Of a stretch of DNA of 47,509 nt, positions 40,976 to 47,509 are shown piece by piece. The notes under the pieces are model-generated. The model was not told the DNA's origin and made no database searches. It saw only the letters and a list, made by a program, of their open reading frames with translations. Each line of letters starts with the position of its first letter. Within the stretch, counting starts at the first letter, position 1. Origin of the DNA: Pseudomonadota bacterium (GTDB taxonomy: Bacteria; Pseudomonadota; Alphaproteobacteria; Rhizobiales; Beijerinckiaceae); contig JAEXGT010000042.1 in the NCBI GenBank assembly GCA_023450615.1, forward strand, positions 1 to 47,509. Reading direction: 5' to 3'. The translations under genes and the position numbers were made by a program.

Positions 40976-41929
40976 ATGGAAATTGACGTGGTTCAGCGTG
41001 TCGACGATCTGGAAATCAACCTTCTGCTCACTCTGGATGCCCTGCTGCGGGACGAGAACGTGACCCGGGCAGCGGAAAGGCTAGGTATCACCCAGTCTGC
41101 CTTGTCCGGGCGCCTGAATAGGCTCCGACAGGTTCTCAACGATCCCCTCTTCATGCCGTCATCATCCGGGCGGGGCGTGACGCCGACGCCGCATGCCCTG
41201 GCGCTGAAGCACGAGCTCGATCAGATCCTTGAGCGCTTGCGTGAGTTCGCGCAAAAGTCCCAGGTGTTCGACCCTGCCTCCAGCGAACGGACGTTCAGGA
41301 TCGCAGCAACCGACAATCCGGCAGCCATCATCGCTCCCGGCCTGCTTCCTCTCATCCATTCGCGAGCGCCTGGCGTGAGGATCGCTCTCACCTTTCCAGA
41401 CATGGCAAGAATAGGCGCTCATCTGGAGCGCGGAGACGTCGACCTCTTCATAGGAGCGACGGATGATGTGCCACAGGATCTGATTGGCCGCACATTGTTC
41501 GATGACGAGTTCGTCACTGCCCAGCGCATTGGCCATCCTCGCGGAACCGGAGCATTGTCCCTCGACGAATTCTGTTCTCTCGACCATTTGCTGATTTCAT
41601 CGAGTGGCGGCTTGTTCTCCGGGATCATCGACGGAGCGTTGGCGGAACATGGCCGGAACCGCAGGGTATCGGTCTCCGTTCAAAGCTACGCACTGGCTCC
41701 GCTCGTGCTCGCCTCGACCGACTGTCTGTGTACGCTGCCTCGGCGCTTCCTTGAACGCTTCACCCACAGCCTGGATCTCTTCGAGCCACCGCTCGAACTT
41801 GGAAAGTTCGCGCTGAAGCTCTTCTGGCACTCCAGAATGGCAGCCGACCCGGCTCATCAATGGCTGCGTTCCATGGTGGTGGAAGCCGCCCTCGGCTCGC
41901 ATGAGGACTTGAGCCATCGGTCAGAGTGA
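40976..41929 (+). CDS. LysR-family transcriptional regulator
   Basis: The 317-residue protein has the LysR helix-turn-helix of the NodD/LeuO-like type (LEINLLLTLDALLRDENVTR, ERLGITQSALSGRLNRLRQV, DPLFMPSSSGRG) and the substrate domain (FRIAATDNPAAIIAPGLLPL). It lies only 7 bases after the quinone oxidoreductase gene with a poor ribosome site, so it is probably translated through coupling. It may regulate that unit and the exported metallo-lactamase gene downstream. Confidence 0.9.
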   Translation: MEIDVVQRVDDLEINLLLTLDALLRDENVTRAAERLGITQSALSGRLNRLRQVLNDPLFMPSSSGRGVTPTPHALALKHELDQILERLREFAQKSQVFDPASSERTFRIAATDNPAAIIAPGLLPLIHSRAPGVRIALTFPDMARIGAHLERGDVDLFIGATDDVPQDLIGRTLFDDEFVTAQRIGHPRGTGALSLDEFCSLDHLLISSSGGLFSGIIDGALAEHGRNRRVSVSVQSYALAPLVLASTDCLCTLPRRFLERFTHSLDLFEPPLELGKFALKLFWHSRMAADPAHQWLRSMVVEAALGSHEDLSHRSE

Positions 41930-42082
41930 TAGGTCGCATTGTCCAAGTCGATTGGTCGTCCGGCCAGCCAGACGCCAAATGATAACGCGCTGCTCGTTCA
42001 GCACCCCTGGCAAGAGCAACCCCCTATGCCGACGACCGGTTCGGCAACGAACTTCATCGCTTGGAAAGCAAGACTAATCGAC

Positions 42083-43060
42083 ATGAGAACAACGAAAATC
42101 CTACTTTCAACGGCATTCGCCCTTATGGCGGCCCTGTCAACGCCGGCCTTCGCCGACACCGGCACACCCGCTGCGGCAAGCTACCAGCAGGTTCCTGACA
42201 GCTATTCCTTCCCCCTCGGCGATCTCAAGATCACCGCGCTTTCAGACGGCACGGTCCCCCAGGACCTTCACAGCCTTCTGACGGGGACATCCCATTCCCA
42301 TACCGACGAGTTGCTCGCCAAGGCCTTCCTGGCGAACCCTGTCGAAGCCTCAATTAACGCCTTCCTCATCCAGGACGGTGTTCGAACTATTCTCGTTGAC
42401 ACTGGTTCAGGTGACCTGTTCGGCCCTGGCAATGGCGGCAAACTGATCGACAGTCTCGCCAGTGTCGGGGTGAAGGCCGATGATGTCACCGATATCCTCA
42501 TCACGCACATCCACACGGACCATACGGGCGGTTTGGTCCGTGACGGCAAGCCATCTTTCCCGCAAGCGACGATACACGTCGGAGCCCCCGATCTGGCGTT
42601 CTTTCTCGACCCGTCGAATGGGCCAAAGATGGGGTATGCGGATCGATACTTCGACGAGGCCATCAAGACGATCGGGGTCTACGAGAAACTCGGCAAGGTG
42701 AAGACCTTCGATGACGGCGAGACTATCCTTCCGGGGGTTGAGACCTCGCTCCATCCTGGCCACACTCCGGGAAGCGCATTCTTCACTGCCACGAGCAAGG
42801 ATCAATCCATTACCTTCATCGGAGACGTGATCCATATCGCGGCGGTTCAATTCCCGGACCCGAACGTGACGATCGTCTATGACGTCAGGCCCGAAGACGC
42901 TGCCTTAGCCCGCAAGAAGGCCTTTGCTGATTTCGCCCGGCGCCGTGAACTCGTTGCCGCGCCACATCTGCAGTTCCCTGGCATTGGGCGTATTCGGGCG
43001 GAAGCCGGAGGAGCATTCTCCTGGCATCCGCTTGAGTATCGCAACAGGGCCGGCCAATAG
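42083..43060 (+). CDS. Exported metallo-beta-lactamase-fold hydrolase
   Basis: The 325-residue protein has a signal peptide (residues 1-24, ending AFA-D). Its MBL-fold domain has the motif HIHTDH (His142, His144, Asp146, His147), His227 in LHPGHTPGSA, Asp248 in FIGDVIH, and a C-terminal APHLQFPG His. The layout resembles N-acyl-homoserine lactonases and related lactonases more than true beta-lactamases; the substrate is inference. The start at 42083 is the one that gives a signal peptide; the frame upstream has no support. It likely shares the QOR-LysR transcript region (154-base gap). Confidence 0.9.
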   Translation: MRTTKILLSTAFALMAALSTPAFADTGTPAAASYQQVPDSYSFPLGDLKITALSDGTVPQDLHSLLTGTSHSHTDELLAKAFLANPVEASINAFLIQDGVRTILVDTGSGDLFGPGNGGKLIDSLASVGVKADDVTDILITHIHTDHTGGLVRDGKPSFPQATIHVGAPDLAFFLDPSNGPKMGYADRYFDEAIKTIGVYEKLGKVKTFDDGETILPGVETSLHPGHTPGSAFFTATSKDQSITFIGDVIHIAAVQFPDPNVTIVYDVRPEDAALARKKAFADFARRRELVAAPHLQFPGIGRIRAEAGGAFSWHPLEYRNRAGQ

Positions 43061-43116
43061 CGCGAGCTGAGGTGGATCGTCCAAATCCGGACATGCTGGC
43101 CGCACGACACGTGATT

Positions 43117-43151
43117 AGGATCGGGTGCGCATTCGCGCTCCTGATCCTTTC
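43117..43151 (+). terminator. Terminator of the MBL-fold gene
   Basis: A 14-bp stem with two mismatches (AGGATCGGGTGCGC with GCGCTCCTGATCCT) and a 4-base loop is followed by TTT, 56 bases past the stop. Confidence 0.6.
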
Positions 43152-43254
43152 CCTCCTTGAATTGCGATCTGGGCACCATTGACCGCACGTTCTCCCTCGC
43201 TGACGCAGCCGTCTTGAAAGCGGCGTGGCCGGAAAACAAGATCGGTTGATCTAA

Positions 43255-43284
43255 GCCTGTATCCGGGAAAGTCCGGATACAGGC
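43255..43284. repeat. Perfect 12-bp stem-loop
   Basis: The arms GCCTGTATCCGG/CCGGATACAGGC have a 6-base loop GAAAGT. There is no T-run, so it may be a second terminator, an operator or a relic of a mobile element. Confidence 0.5.
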
Positions 43285-43376
43285 GATTGGGCGTGATGTT
43301 TCAGGCGTGTCTGGAGCACCCGCGTCCTGTTTCATCGATTCATGAGAGGCCTAAGCGTCCCTACCGAGAGCAAGGT

Positions 43377-43502
43377 CTAAGCAGACGAATGTGCGTGCTC
43401 TGGCGTAGTCTTGCCGATGTGCGCGATCTCGTCGGCGACTGCCCTCAGTTCAGCCTCGCGCCTGCCCGCCAAGGCCACGAAGGCTCCCTGACGGGCGGTT
43501 GC
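43377..43502 (-). pseudogene. Remnant of an SDR gene
   Basis: Read on the minus strand, about 35 codons give ATARQGAFVALAGRREAELR then AVADEIAHIGK, followed by unrelated residues and a stop at 43377-43379. GAFVALAGRREAEL..VADEI is the second beta-strand and following helix of an SDR Rossmann fold. The glycine loop before it and everything after it are missing. It abuts, head to head, the truncated LysR gene that begins at about 43,499. Confidence 0.5.
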
Positions 43503-44218
43503 CTTCGGCATTCACTGAGATCAAAGACGCCGTGGAGAGCCTCAGCGACTACCGCGAACGGCCTGCCGGAACGGTTCGCCTGAACCTGCCCCGCGTGGCG
43601 GCCGAGTTCCTGCTGACGTCGAAGCTTCCCGAGTTCGCGGCTCTCTACCCCGATATTCACATCGACATGATTATAGAAGACCGCTTGGCCGACATCGTCG
43701 GCAGCGGCTGCGACGCGGGAGTGCGTCCAGGCGAGCTGCTCCAGCAAGACATGATAGCCGTCCGGATGACGCCGGATGTTCGCACAGCCGTTGTCGGATC
43801 GCCGGCGTATTTCGAGAAGCATTCGAAGCCGAAGGTGCCGGCCGATCTCGCGGAGCACGCCTGTATCAACTACCGCTTCGCAGAAACGGGAGCGCTCTAC
43901 CGCTGGCCCTTCAGCAAGGGAAATAAGAGGATGGAAGTCGAGGTGACCGGCTCCCTGACGCTGAACGATGCCGGTCTAATGGTGAAGGCAGCCCTATCCG
44001 GAATGGAATTGGCCTGCACGCTTGAGGACAACATTATCCAGGAACTGTCCGATGGACGGCTGATGCGAGTGCTGGAGAACTGGTGTCCGCCCTCTCCAGG
44101 CTTCTTACTCTATTATCCGAGCCGGAGACATCTCTCAGGGGCACTTCGGGCCTTCATAGACTTCATGCGACTGGACGGAGATCTGCCCGACAGGTCGCCC
44201 AAGGTTGTCCGTCGCTGA
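43499..44218 (+). pseudogene. LysR regulator lacking its DNA-binding domain
   Basis: The frame encodes only the linker end and substrate-binding domain of a LysR protein (AFTEIKDAVESLSDYRERPA, VRLNLPRVAAEFLLTSKLPE, CDAGVRPGELLQQDMIAVRM). It is similar in style to the LysR at 38,379. The expected 85 N-terminal residues with the helix-turn-helix are absent; upstream bases instead belong to an SDR remnant. There is no ATG or ribosome site at the 5' end. I read it as a pseudogene made by deletion. Confidence 0.8.
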
Positions 44219-44231
44219 TGCAGGACGCCAT

Positions 44232-44507
44232 TTACTTTTTGGCTTCGTCAAAGACGCGGCGGGATTCCTCGATCCGAGGCCAGTGATCCCTGATCCATGA
44301 TGTGAAGCCCTCGAGGGCAGGCAACATGCTCGCGCCCATTTCCGTCAATTCATACTCAACCCGTGGCGGCACCTCCGGGAAGTAATGGCGCACCAGAAGC
44401 CCATCCCGCGTTTCGCCTTTCCCAATGCATCGAACCGTCCTGCACACACATCCGTTGAGCAAAGACCGGAACCTTCGATTTCTGCTCTTAGCCTGGACCT
44501 CGCGCAT
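44232..44507 (-). pseudogene. HxlR regulator with internal deletion
   Basis: The frame starts MREVQAKSRNRRFRSLLNGC and VCRTVRCIGKG, which fits the HxlR N-terminus (normally GC.V..TL..IGGKW). It then jumps directly to DGLLVRHYFPEVPPRVEYEL and TEMGASMLPALEGFTSWI, which is the wing and C-terminus. The roughly 45 residues of recognition helix between them are missing. The product could not bind DNA in the usual way. Confidence 0.7.
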
Positions 44508-44602
44508 GCTCTAACTCCCAGGGGCTGCCAGTGCTCAACACTTCCAAGCCAAAGGAGCAGGCGCTGAAGGGTTGAAGCAGGCCGTTTGCGAGGGATCCGC
44601 CT

Positions 44603-45052
44603 TTAATTGATCGGCGGTCCAACGAATTCGATCCCGTTCCTGTTGCAGATTGCTGCCAGCATCTGCTGATCGGCCTCCGTGAACGGAGCCGCCGGCGGAA
44701 GCGCCAGTTCTTCTGCCTGGACCGAGGCCTCACGCACCATGTCTTCGAACGCACCGTTGGAGAGCGTCAGGAAGCGGGCGATCGGCGACACGATGCGGAA
44801 GGCATGGACTGTGCCGCCAGGGACGTGCAGGGACTTGCCCGGGCTGGCCTCAAGGGTCCGTTCGCCGACCTTGAAACGAACTTTTCCCTCCAGGATGTAA
44901 AAAGTCTCGTCCTCCTCGTTATGGACATGCAGGGGAACGGCGAAGCCTTCCGACATCGTGTGCTCAATCAGGGAGACGCCGGCGGCGCTCTCAGCCTTCG
45001 GCAGCAGGATCTTGAGGTAAGCGTTCATAAACCAGCGGTCATTGTCAGTCAT
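44603..45052 (-). CDS. Cupin-domain protein
   Basis: The 149-residue protein starts behind AGGATCCC. It is a small beta-barrel cupin with both motifs: PLHVHNEEDETFYILEGKVRF (motif 1: two His, one Glu) and PGGTVHAFRI (motif 2 His). These are typical metal ligands of dioxygenases, isomerases and quercetinase-like enzymes. The substrate is not decidable. It diverges from a LysR gene, with 138 bases between starts, and is probably its target. Confidence 0.9.
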   Translation of the reverse strand: MTDNDRWFMNAYLKILLPKAESAAGVSLIEHTMSEGFAVPLHVHNEEDETFYILEGKVRFKVGERTLEASPGKSLHVPGGTVHAFRIVSPIARFLTLSNGAFEDMVREASVQAEELALPPAAPFTEADQQMLAAICNRNGIEFVGPPIN

Positions 45053-45144
45053 GGGATCCTCGATGCGCTCTCGACGCGATGGGTGCCTCGGGTTCCGAGA
45101 CGCCGGCCGCCATCGGATACGTCCTTTGTAGCGATCGGCGAGCA

Positions 45145-45166
45145 ATCTGATAAGACAGATGATCTG
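45145..45166. promoter_or_regulatory. Possible LysR binding site
   Basis: The half-sites ATCTG-(6)-CAGAT and then ATCTG again (CAGATGATCTG is itself a palindrome) lie between the divergent cupin and LysR genes, 25 bases before the LysR start. Candidate only. Confidence 0.4.
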
Positions 45167-45190
45167 ACATCACTGGTCGGATATCTGCCC

Positions 45191-46123
45191 ATGAAGACTT
45201 TGGACCCTCTGACGGGTATCGCCGCTTTCCTAGCCGTCGCCGAGACATTGAGCTTTTCGCGTGCCGCCGAACGGCTCGCGATGGCCCGGCCAACGGTGAG
45301 TTCGCAGGTCCAGGACCTCGAACGGCGCCTGGGTGTCCGCTTGTTACAGCGGACAACGCGGTCAGTGACGCTCACTGAAGCGGGCGAAGCCTACTATCAG
45401 GCGCTGTCGGGTGTTATCCCGCAGATCAGAGAGGCCGAGCGTGCGGCGGCGTCGTTTCAGCAGGAAGCAGTCGGCCGCATCCGCGTTTCAGCCCCGCCCG
45501 ACCTGGGAGCCGATCATATCGTGCCTTTGGCGTCGGAGTTCCTGAAGATGAACCCCGGCATTTCGATCGACCTTGACCTCTCCCTTGAGGCGGTGAACCT
45601 CGTCGAGGAGAAGTTCGATCTGGCCATCCGCGGAACGATCTCCGTCGAGCCGAACGTGATCACCCGGCAGATCGGCTCCTCGCCGATCCTCATCTGTGCC
45701 TCCCCAGAATACGTACGCCGCTACGGCCGGCCCATGCGGCCGGAGGATCTCGCCGAGCATTCCTGTCTCCACTTTACCAAGCTGAGGTGGGGCAGGGTGT
45801 GGTACTTCTCGCGGGGTGAGGAGAAGCTACGAGTGCCGATCGTACCGCGCTTCGAGTGCAACGACGGGCGAAGCCTCCTGGCAGCGGCTGTTGCCGGAGC
45901 GGGCATTACGCTTCTGCCGCAATTCGTCGTGGGGCCGGCGGTGCGTGGCGGAGATCTGGCCGTGTTGCTGGAGGACTGGGAGGTGGCAACCATCCCGATT
46001 CATGCAGTCTATCCTGCCAATCGGCACATCGCTGCAAAGGTTCGGACGTTCGTCGGTTTTCTGGCTGAACGGCTTGGCCCGCATCCGGATCTCTCGCATG
46101 GTGGCGAGCGTGCGAGGGTCTGA
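45191..46123 (+). CDS. LysR-family transcriptional regulator
   Basis: The 310-residue protein has an intact LysR winged helix (GIAAFLAVAETLSFSRAAER, LAMARPTVSSQVQDLERRLG, TRSVTLTEAGEAYYQ). Its substrate-binding domain (IRVSAPPDLGADHIVPLASE ... ITLLPQFVVGPAVRGGDLAV) is complete. It starts at MKTLDPLTG; the upstream frame reads through the cupin gene. It likely controls the divergent cupin gene. Confidence 0.93.
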   Translation: MKTLDPLTGIAAFLAVAETLSFSRAAERLAMARPTVSSQVQDLERRLGVRLLQRTTRSVTLTEAGEAYYQALSGVIPQIREAERAAASFQQEAVGRIRVSAPPDLGADHIVPLASEFLKMNPGISIDLDLSLEAVNLVEEKFDLAIRGTISVEPNVITRQIGSSPILICASPEYVRRYGRPMRPEDLAEHSCLHFTKLRWGRVWYFSRGEEKLRVPIVPRFECNDGRSLLAAAVAGAGITLLPQFVVGPAVRGGDLAVLLEDWEVATIPIHAVYPANRHIAAKVRTFVGFLAERLGPHPDLSHGGERARV

Positions 46124-46229
46124 CGGATCCTGCCATAACATTCGCAGGTGATCTCCTCTAGGCTAGTCTCCAACGCCGGGTAAGCCATGGCAACCTTCAA
46201 ATCCACGAGGAAGCCAGACATTAGGAAGA

Positions 46230-46544
46230 ACCCAGGGCTGCCAGTTCACCTCGCGGGAGCTGACCTGTGGGCATATTCTCATGGGGTGACGCTAGACTTC
46301 ATCCGGCCCGGCAAGCCCACCGACAATGCTTCTATCGAGTCTTTCAATGCACGAGTCCGTGCGGAATGCCTGAACCAGAACTGGTTCATGGATCTGGACG
46401 ACGCATGCCGAAAGGTGGAGGGGGCGCATTGAGTACAACGAAGTGAGACCGCATGGCGCAAGCGGTGATAGGCCACCGATGGCCTTGCTTCACCAGGCCT
46501 TAGGCATGCCTGAGGCTGACCCAGGACCGGAGATTCTCACATGA
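46230..46544 (+). mobile_element. IS3-family transposase remnant (C-terminal part of OrfB)
   Basis: Three frames together give the end of an IS3-type integrase. They are GCQFTSREL, then after a one-base loss DLWAYSHGVTLDFIRPGKPT and DNASIESFNARVRAECLNQN, then after another shift near 46,425 IEYNEVRPHGASGDRPPMAL, ending at TGA 46542-46544. The final catalytic Glu (IESFN) is present but the first two-thirds are missing. The bases after it (to about 46,660) may include the element's end, but I cannot fix a boundary or target duplication. Confidence 0.85.
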
Positions 46545-46725
46545 TCCGGTCCACCTTCGGGGATGCAGTCACTCGCCCGGAAAGTTGCATAAGCCGTGGA
46601 TCACAAATCGGGGCAGGTCCAGACAATCAGGCACTAACATTGATCCCGGACCACCTTATGGGGGCCGACCAATATGCCCTTACACTGTGCTGACATGAGG
46701 TTGATTCATCTTGCAACACAGTGAA

Positions 46726-47505
46726 TTAGTGGATCGTCTCCGCTAAAAGTTCATACCTGACTCTGACTGAACTGAGCGTGCGATAGTAGGTCACAAGCGC
46801 GCTCCACGGACGGGCAAGTTGTGCCAGTCCTCCGACCGCTGCGACGACCACTCCTATGTTAGTCTGTCCTTTAAGCACAAGCCACGCGCCCAGAACCAAT
46901 GTCCCAACCGTGCCGAGCGAGGTGAGCATATTGAGAAGCGACTTCGCTGAGAGTTTGAATATATAGATTTGCCGACGTGTGTCATAAACCTTGTCGAAGC
47001 CCGCTAAAATCTGCTCGACTGGCCAGGTTCGTACGCCATCGACTGTCTGATCTGACGCTGCTCGAAGCAACGTGAGGCGCTCCCGAATGAGGATGTTCAC
47101 GCGTCTCTGAGATATTCCCAAAATAATAATTTGAGGAGCCACCGTCGCAACTAACACCAGCCCTAAAAGGGGCTCGCTCACACCAATGTAGAGGACCACG
47201 CTAAGGAGGGTTCCAATTTCCACCAGAGGCGTTGCAAATGCCTCACCGGCAAATTGGCCGACGCCTTCTGCCTCAGCGGTTAGCATACTCACAACGGTTC
47301 CAGGTGGCAGATCGCTCCTGCCACGATCGCGGGTATATTTACGCACGATCCTTCCGCGAATTTGGCGTACGAGATCCTCACCAAGGAGCGCCCCGTGGAA
47401 CTGGAGGAGGAACTTGAGCACAACGACTAAGAGTGCAACCCCGGCATATTGAAGGCCGAGCGATAGAACTCGTGCATGGGAAGTCCCATAGGCAAATTCA
47501 TTCAC
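46726..47505 (-). CDS. ABC transporter transmembrane domain (5' partial, no ATPase here)
   Basis: The frame runs in from the right edge (the GTG at 47505 is probably internal) and ends at 46726. The 259 visible residues are a type-1 exporter membrane domain with about five hydrophobic helices (YAGVALLVVVLKFLLQFHGA, GTLLSVVLYIGVSEPLLGLV, GTLVLGAWLVLKGQTNIGVV). It includes the typical LPPGTVVSMLTAEAEGVG coupling region. It ends ...VRYELLAETIH, where exporters normally continue into the ATP-binding domain. Either the ATPase is a separate gene upstream, or the 3' half was lost near the IS3 remnant. The DNA is A/T-richer than the rest, which suggests acquisition. Confidence 0.8.
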   Translation of the reverse strand: MNEFAYGTSHARVLSLGLQYAGVALLVVVLKFLLQFHGALLGEDLVRQIRGRIVRKYTRDRGRSDLPPGTVVSMLTAEAEGVGQFAGEAFATPLVEIGTLLSVVLYIGVSEPLLGLVLVATVAPQIIILGISQRRVNILIRERLTLLRAASDQTVDGVRTWPVEQILAGFDKVYDTRRQIYIFKLSAKSLLNMLTSLGTVGTLVLGAWLVLKGQTNIGVVVAAVGGLAQLARPWSALVTYYRTLSSVRVRYELLAETIH

Positions 47506-47509
47506 GAGT

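Larger units (their letters stand above)
43061..43376. other. Intergenic region with two stem-loops
   Basis: This 316-base stretch between the MBL gene and the decayed SDR remnant contains two strong hairpins (43117-43151 and 43255-43284) but no gene that I can support. Confidence 0.45.

Noticed and set aside
46683..46723. Inverted repeat CACTGTG...CACAGTG as an IS end or operator
   Set aside because: Only 7-bp arms with a 27-base gap; too weak to call without seeing another copy.

Overview
The window is a GC-rich alphaproteobacterial chromosome segment. The gene content (FtsK gamma domain, DUF1236 lipoprotein, DUF2778 and DUF882 envelope proteins, alphaproteobacterial small proteins) points to Hyphomicrobiales, perhaps a Methylobacteriaceae/Microvirga-like organism. 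The order is well supported; the genus is a guess from protein style only.

Bases 1-26,000 look like ordinary chromosomal backbone. They hold the ftsK 3' end; a DUF1236 lipoprotein diverging from an SDR; a class A penicillin-binding protein translationally coupled to an unknown exported protein; gloA followed by a degenerate peptide-deformylase homologue; tRNA-Asp; a tail-anchored protein with a sigma-70 region 1.1-like domain; two murein enzymes in tandem (L,D-transpeptidase, DUF882 peptidase); a membrane DUF2726 protein; a small copper pair (HMA chaperone, DUF305) behind a MerR/CueR-style promoter; a MYG1-like hydrolase; an M20 amidohydrolase; a GST; a Tat-signal SDR; a DUF2778 (Tlde1-like) protein; a 56-residue membrane protein not previously delineated; a double GNAT; a methyltransferase; an EamA transporter; a UGT-type glycosyltransferase; and a 927-residue SH3/repeat exported protein.

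Bases 26,000-46,500 look like an accessory region made of regulator-enzyme pairs. They are TetR with NmrA/SnoaL, TetR with aldo-keto reductase, HxlR with SDR, OhrR-like MarR with alpha/beta hydrolase, LysR with a RidA-like protein, quinone oxidoreductase-LysR-metallo-lactamase, and LysR with cupin. Interspersed are an adenylate cyclase-TPR protein, a GAF-XRE regulator and a soluble PAS-PAS chemoreceptor. Several pairs have visible palindromic operators between the divergent genes. Near 43.4-44.5 kb this region is decaying: an N-terminally truncated LysR abuts an SDR remnant, followed by an internally deleted HxlR gene. At 46.2-46.5 kb lies a frameshifted IS3-family transposase remnant, followed by an A/T-richer ABC transporter membrane domain that runs off the right edge and lacks an ATPase domain here.

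The most unusual items are the membrane-anchored sigma-1.1-like protein, the deformylase homologue that has lost two of three metal ligands, the PBP and its coupled partner, and the repeat-built exported protein. No CRISPR array, phage or secretion cluster was seen. All assignments come from reading motifs by eye; no database search was run.
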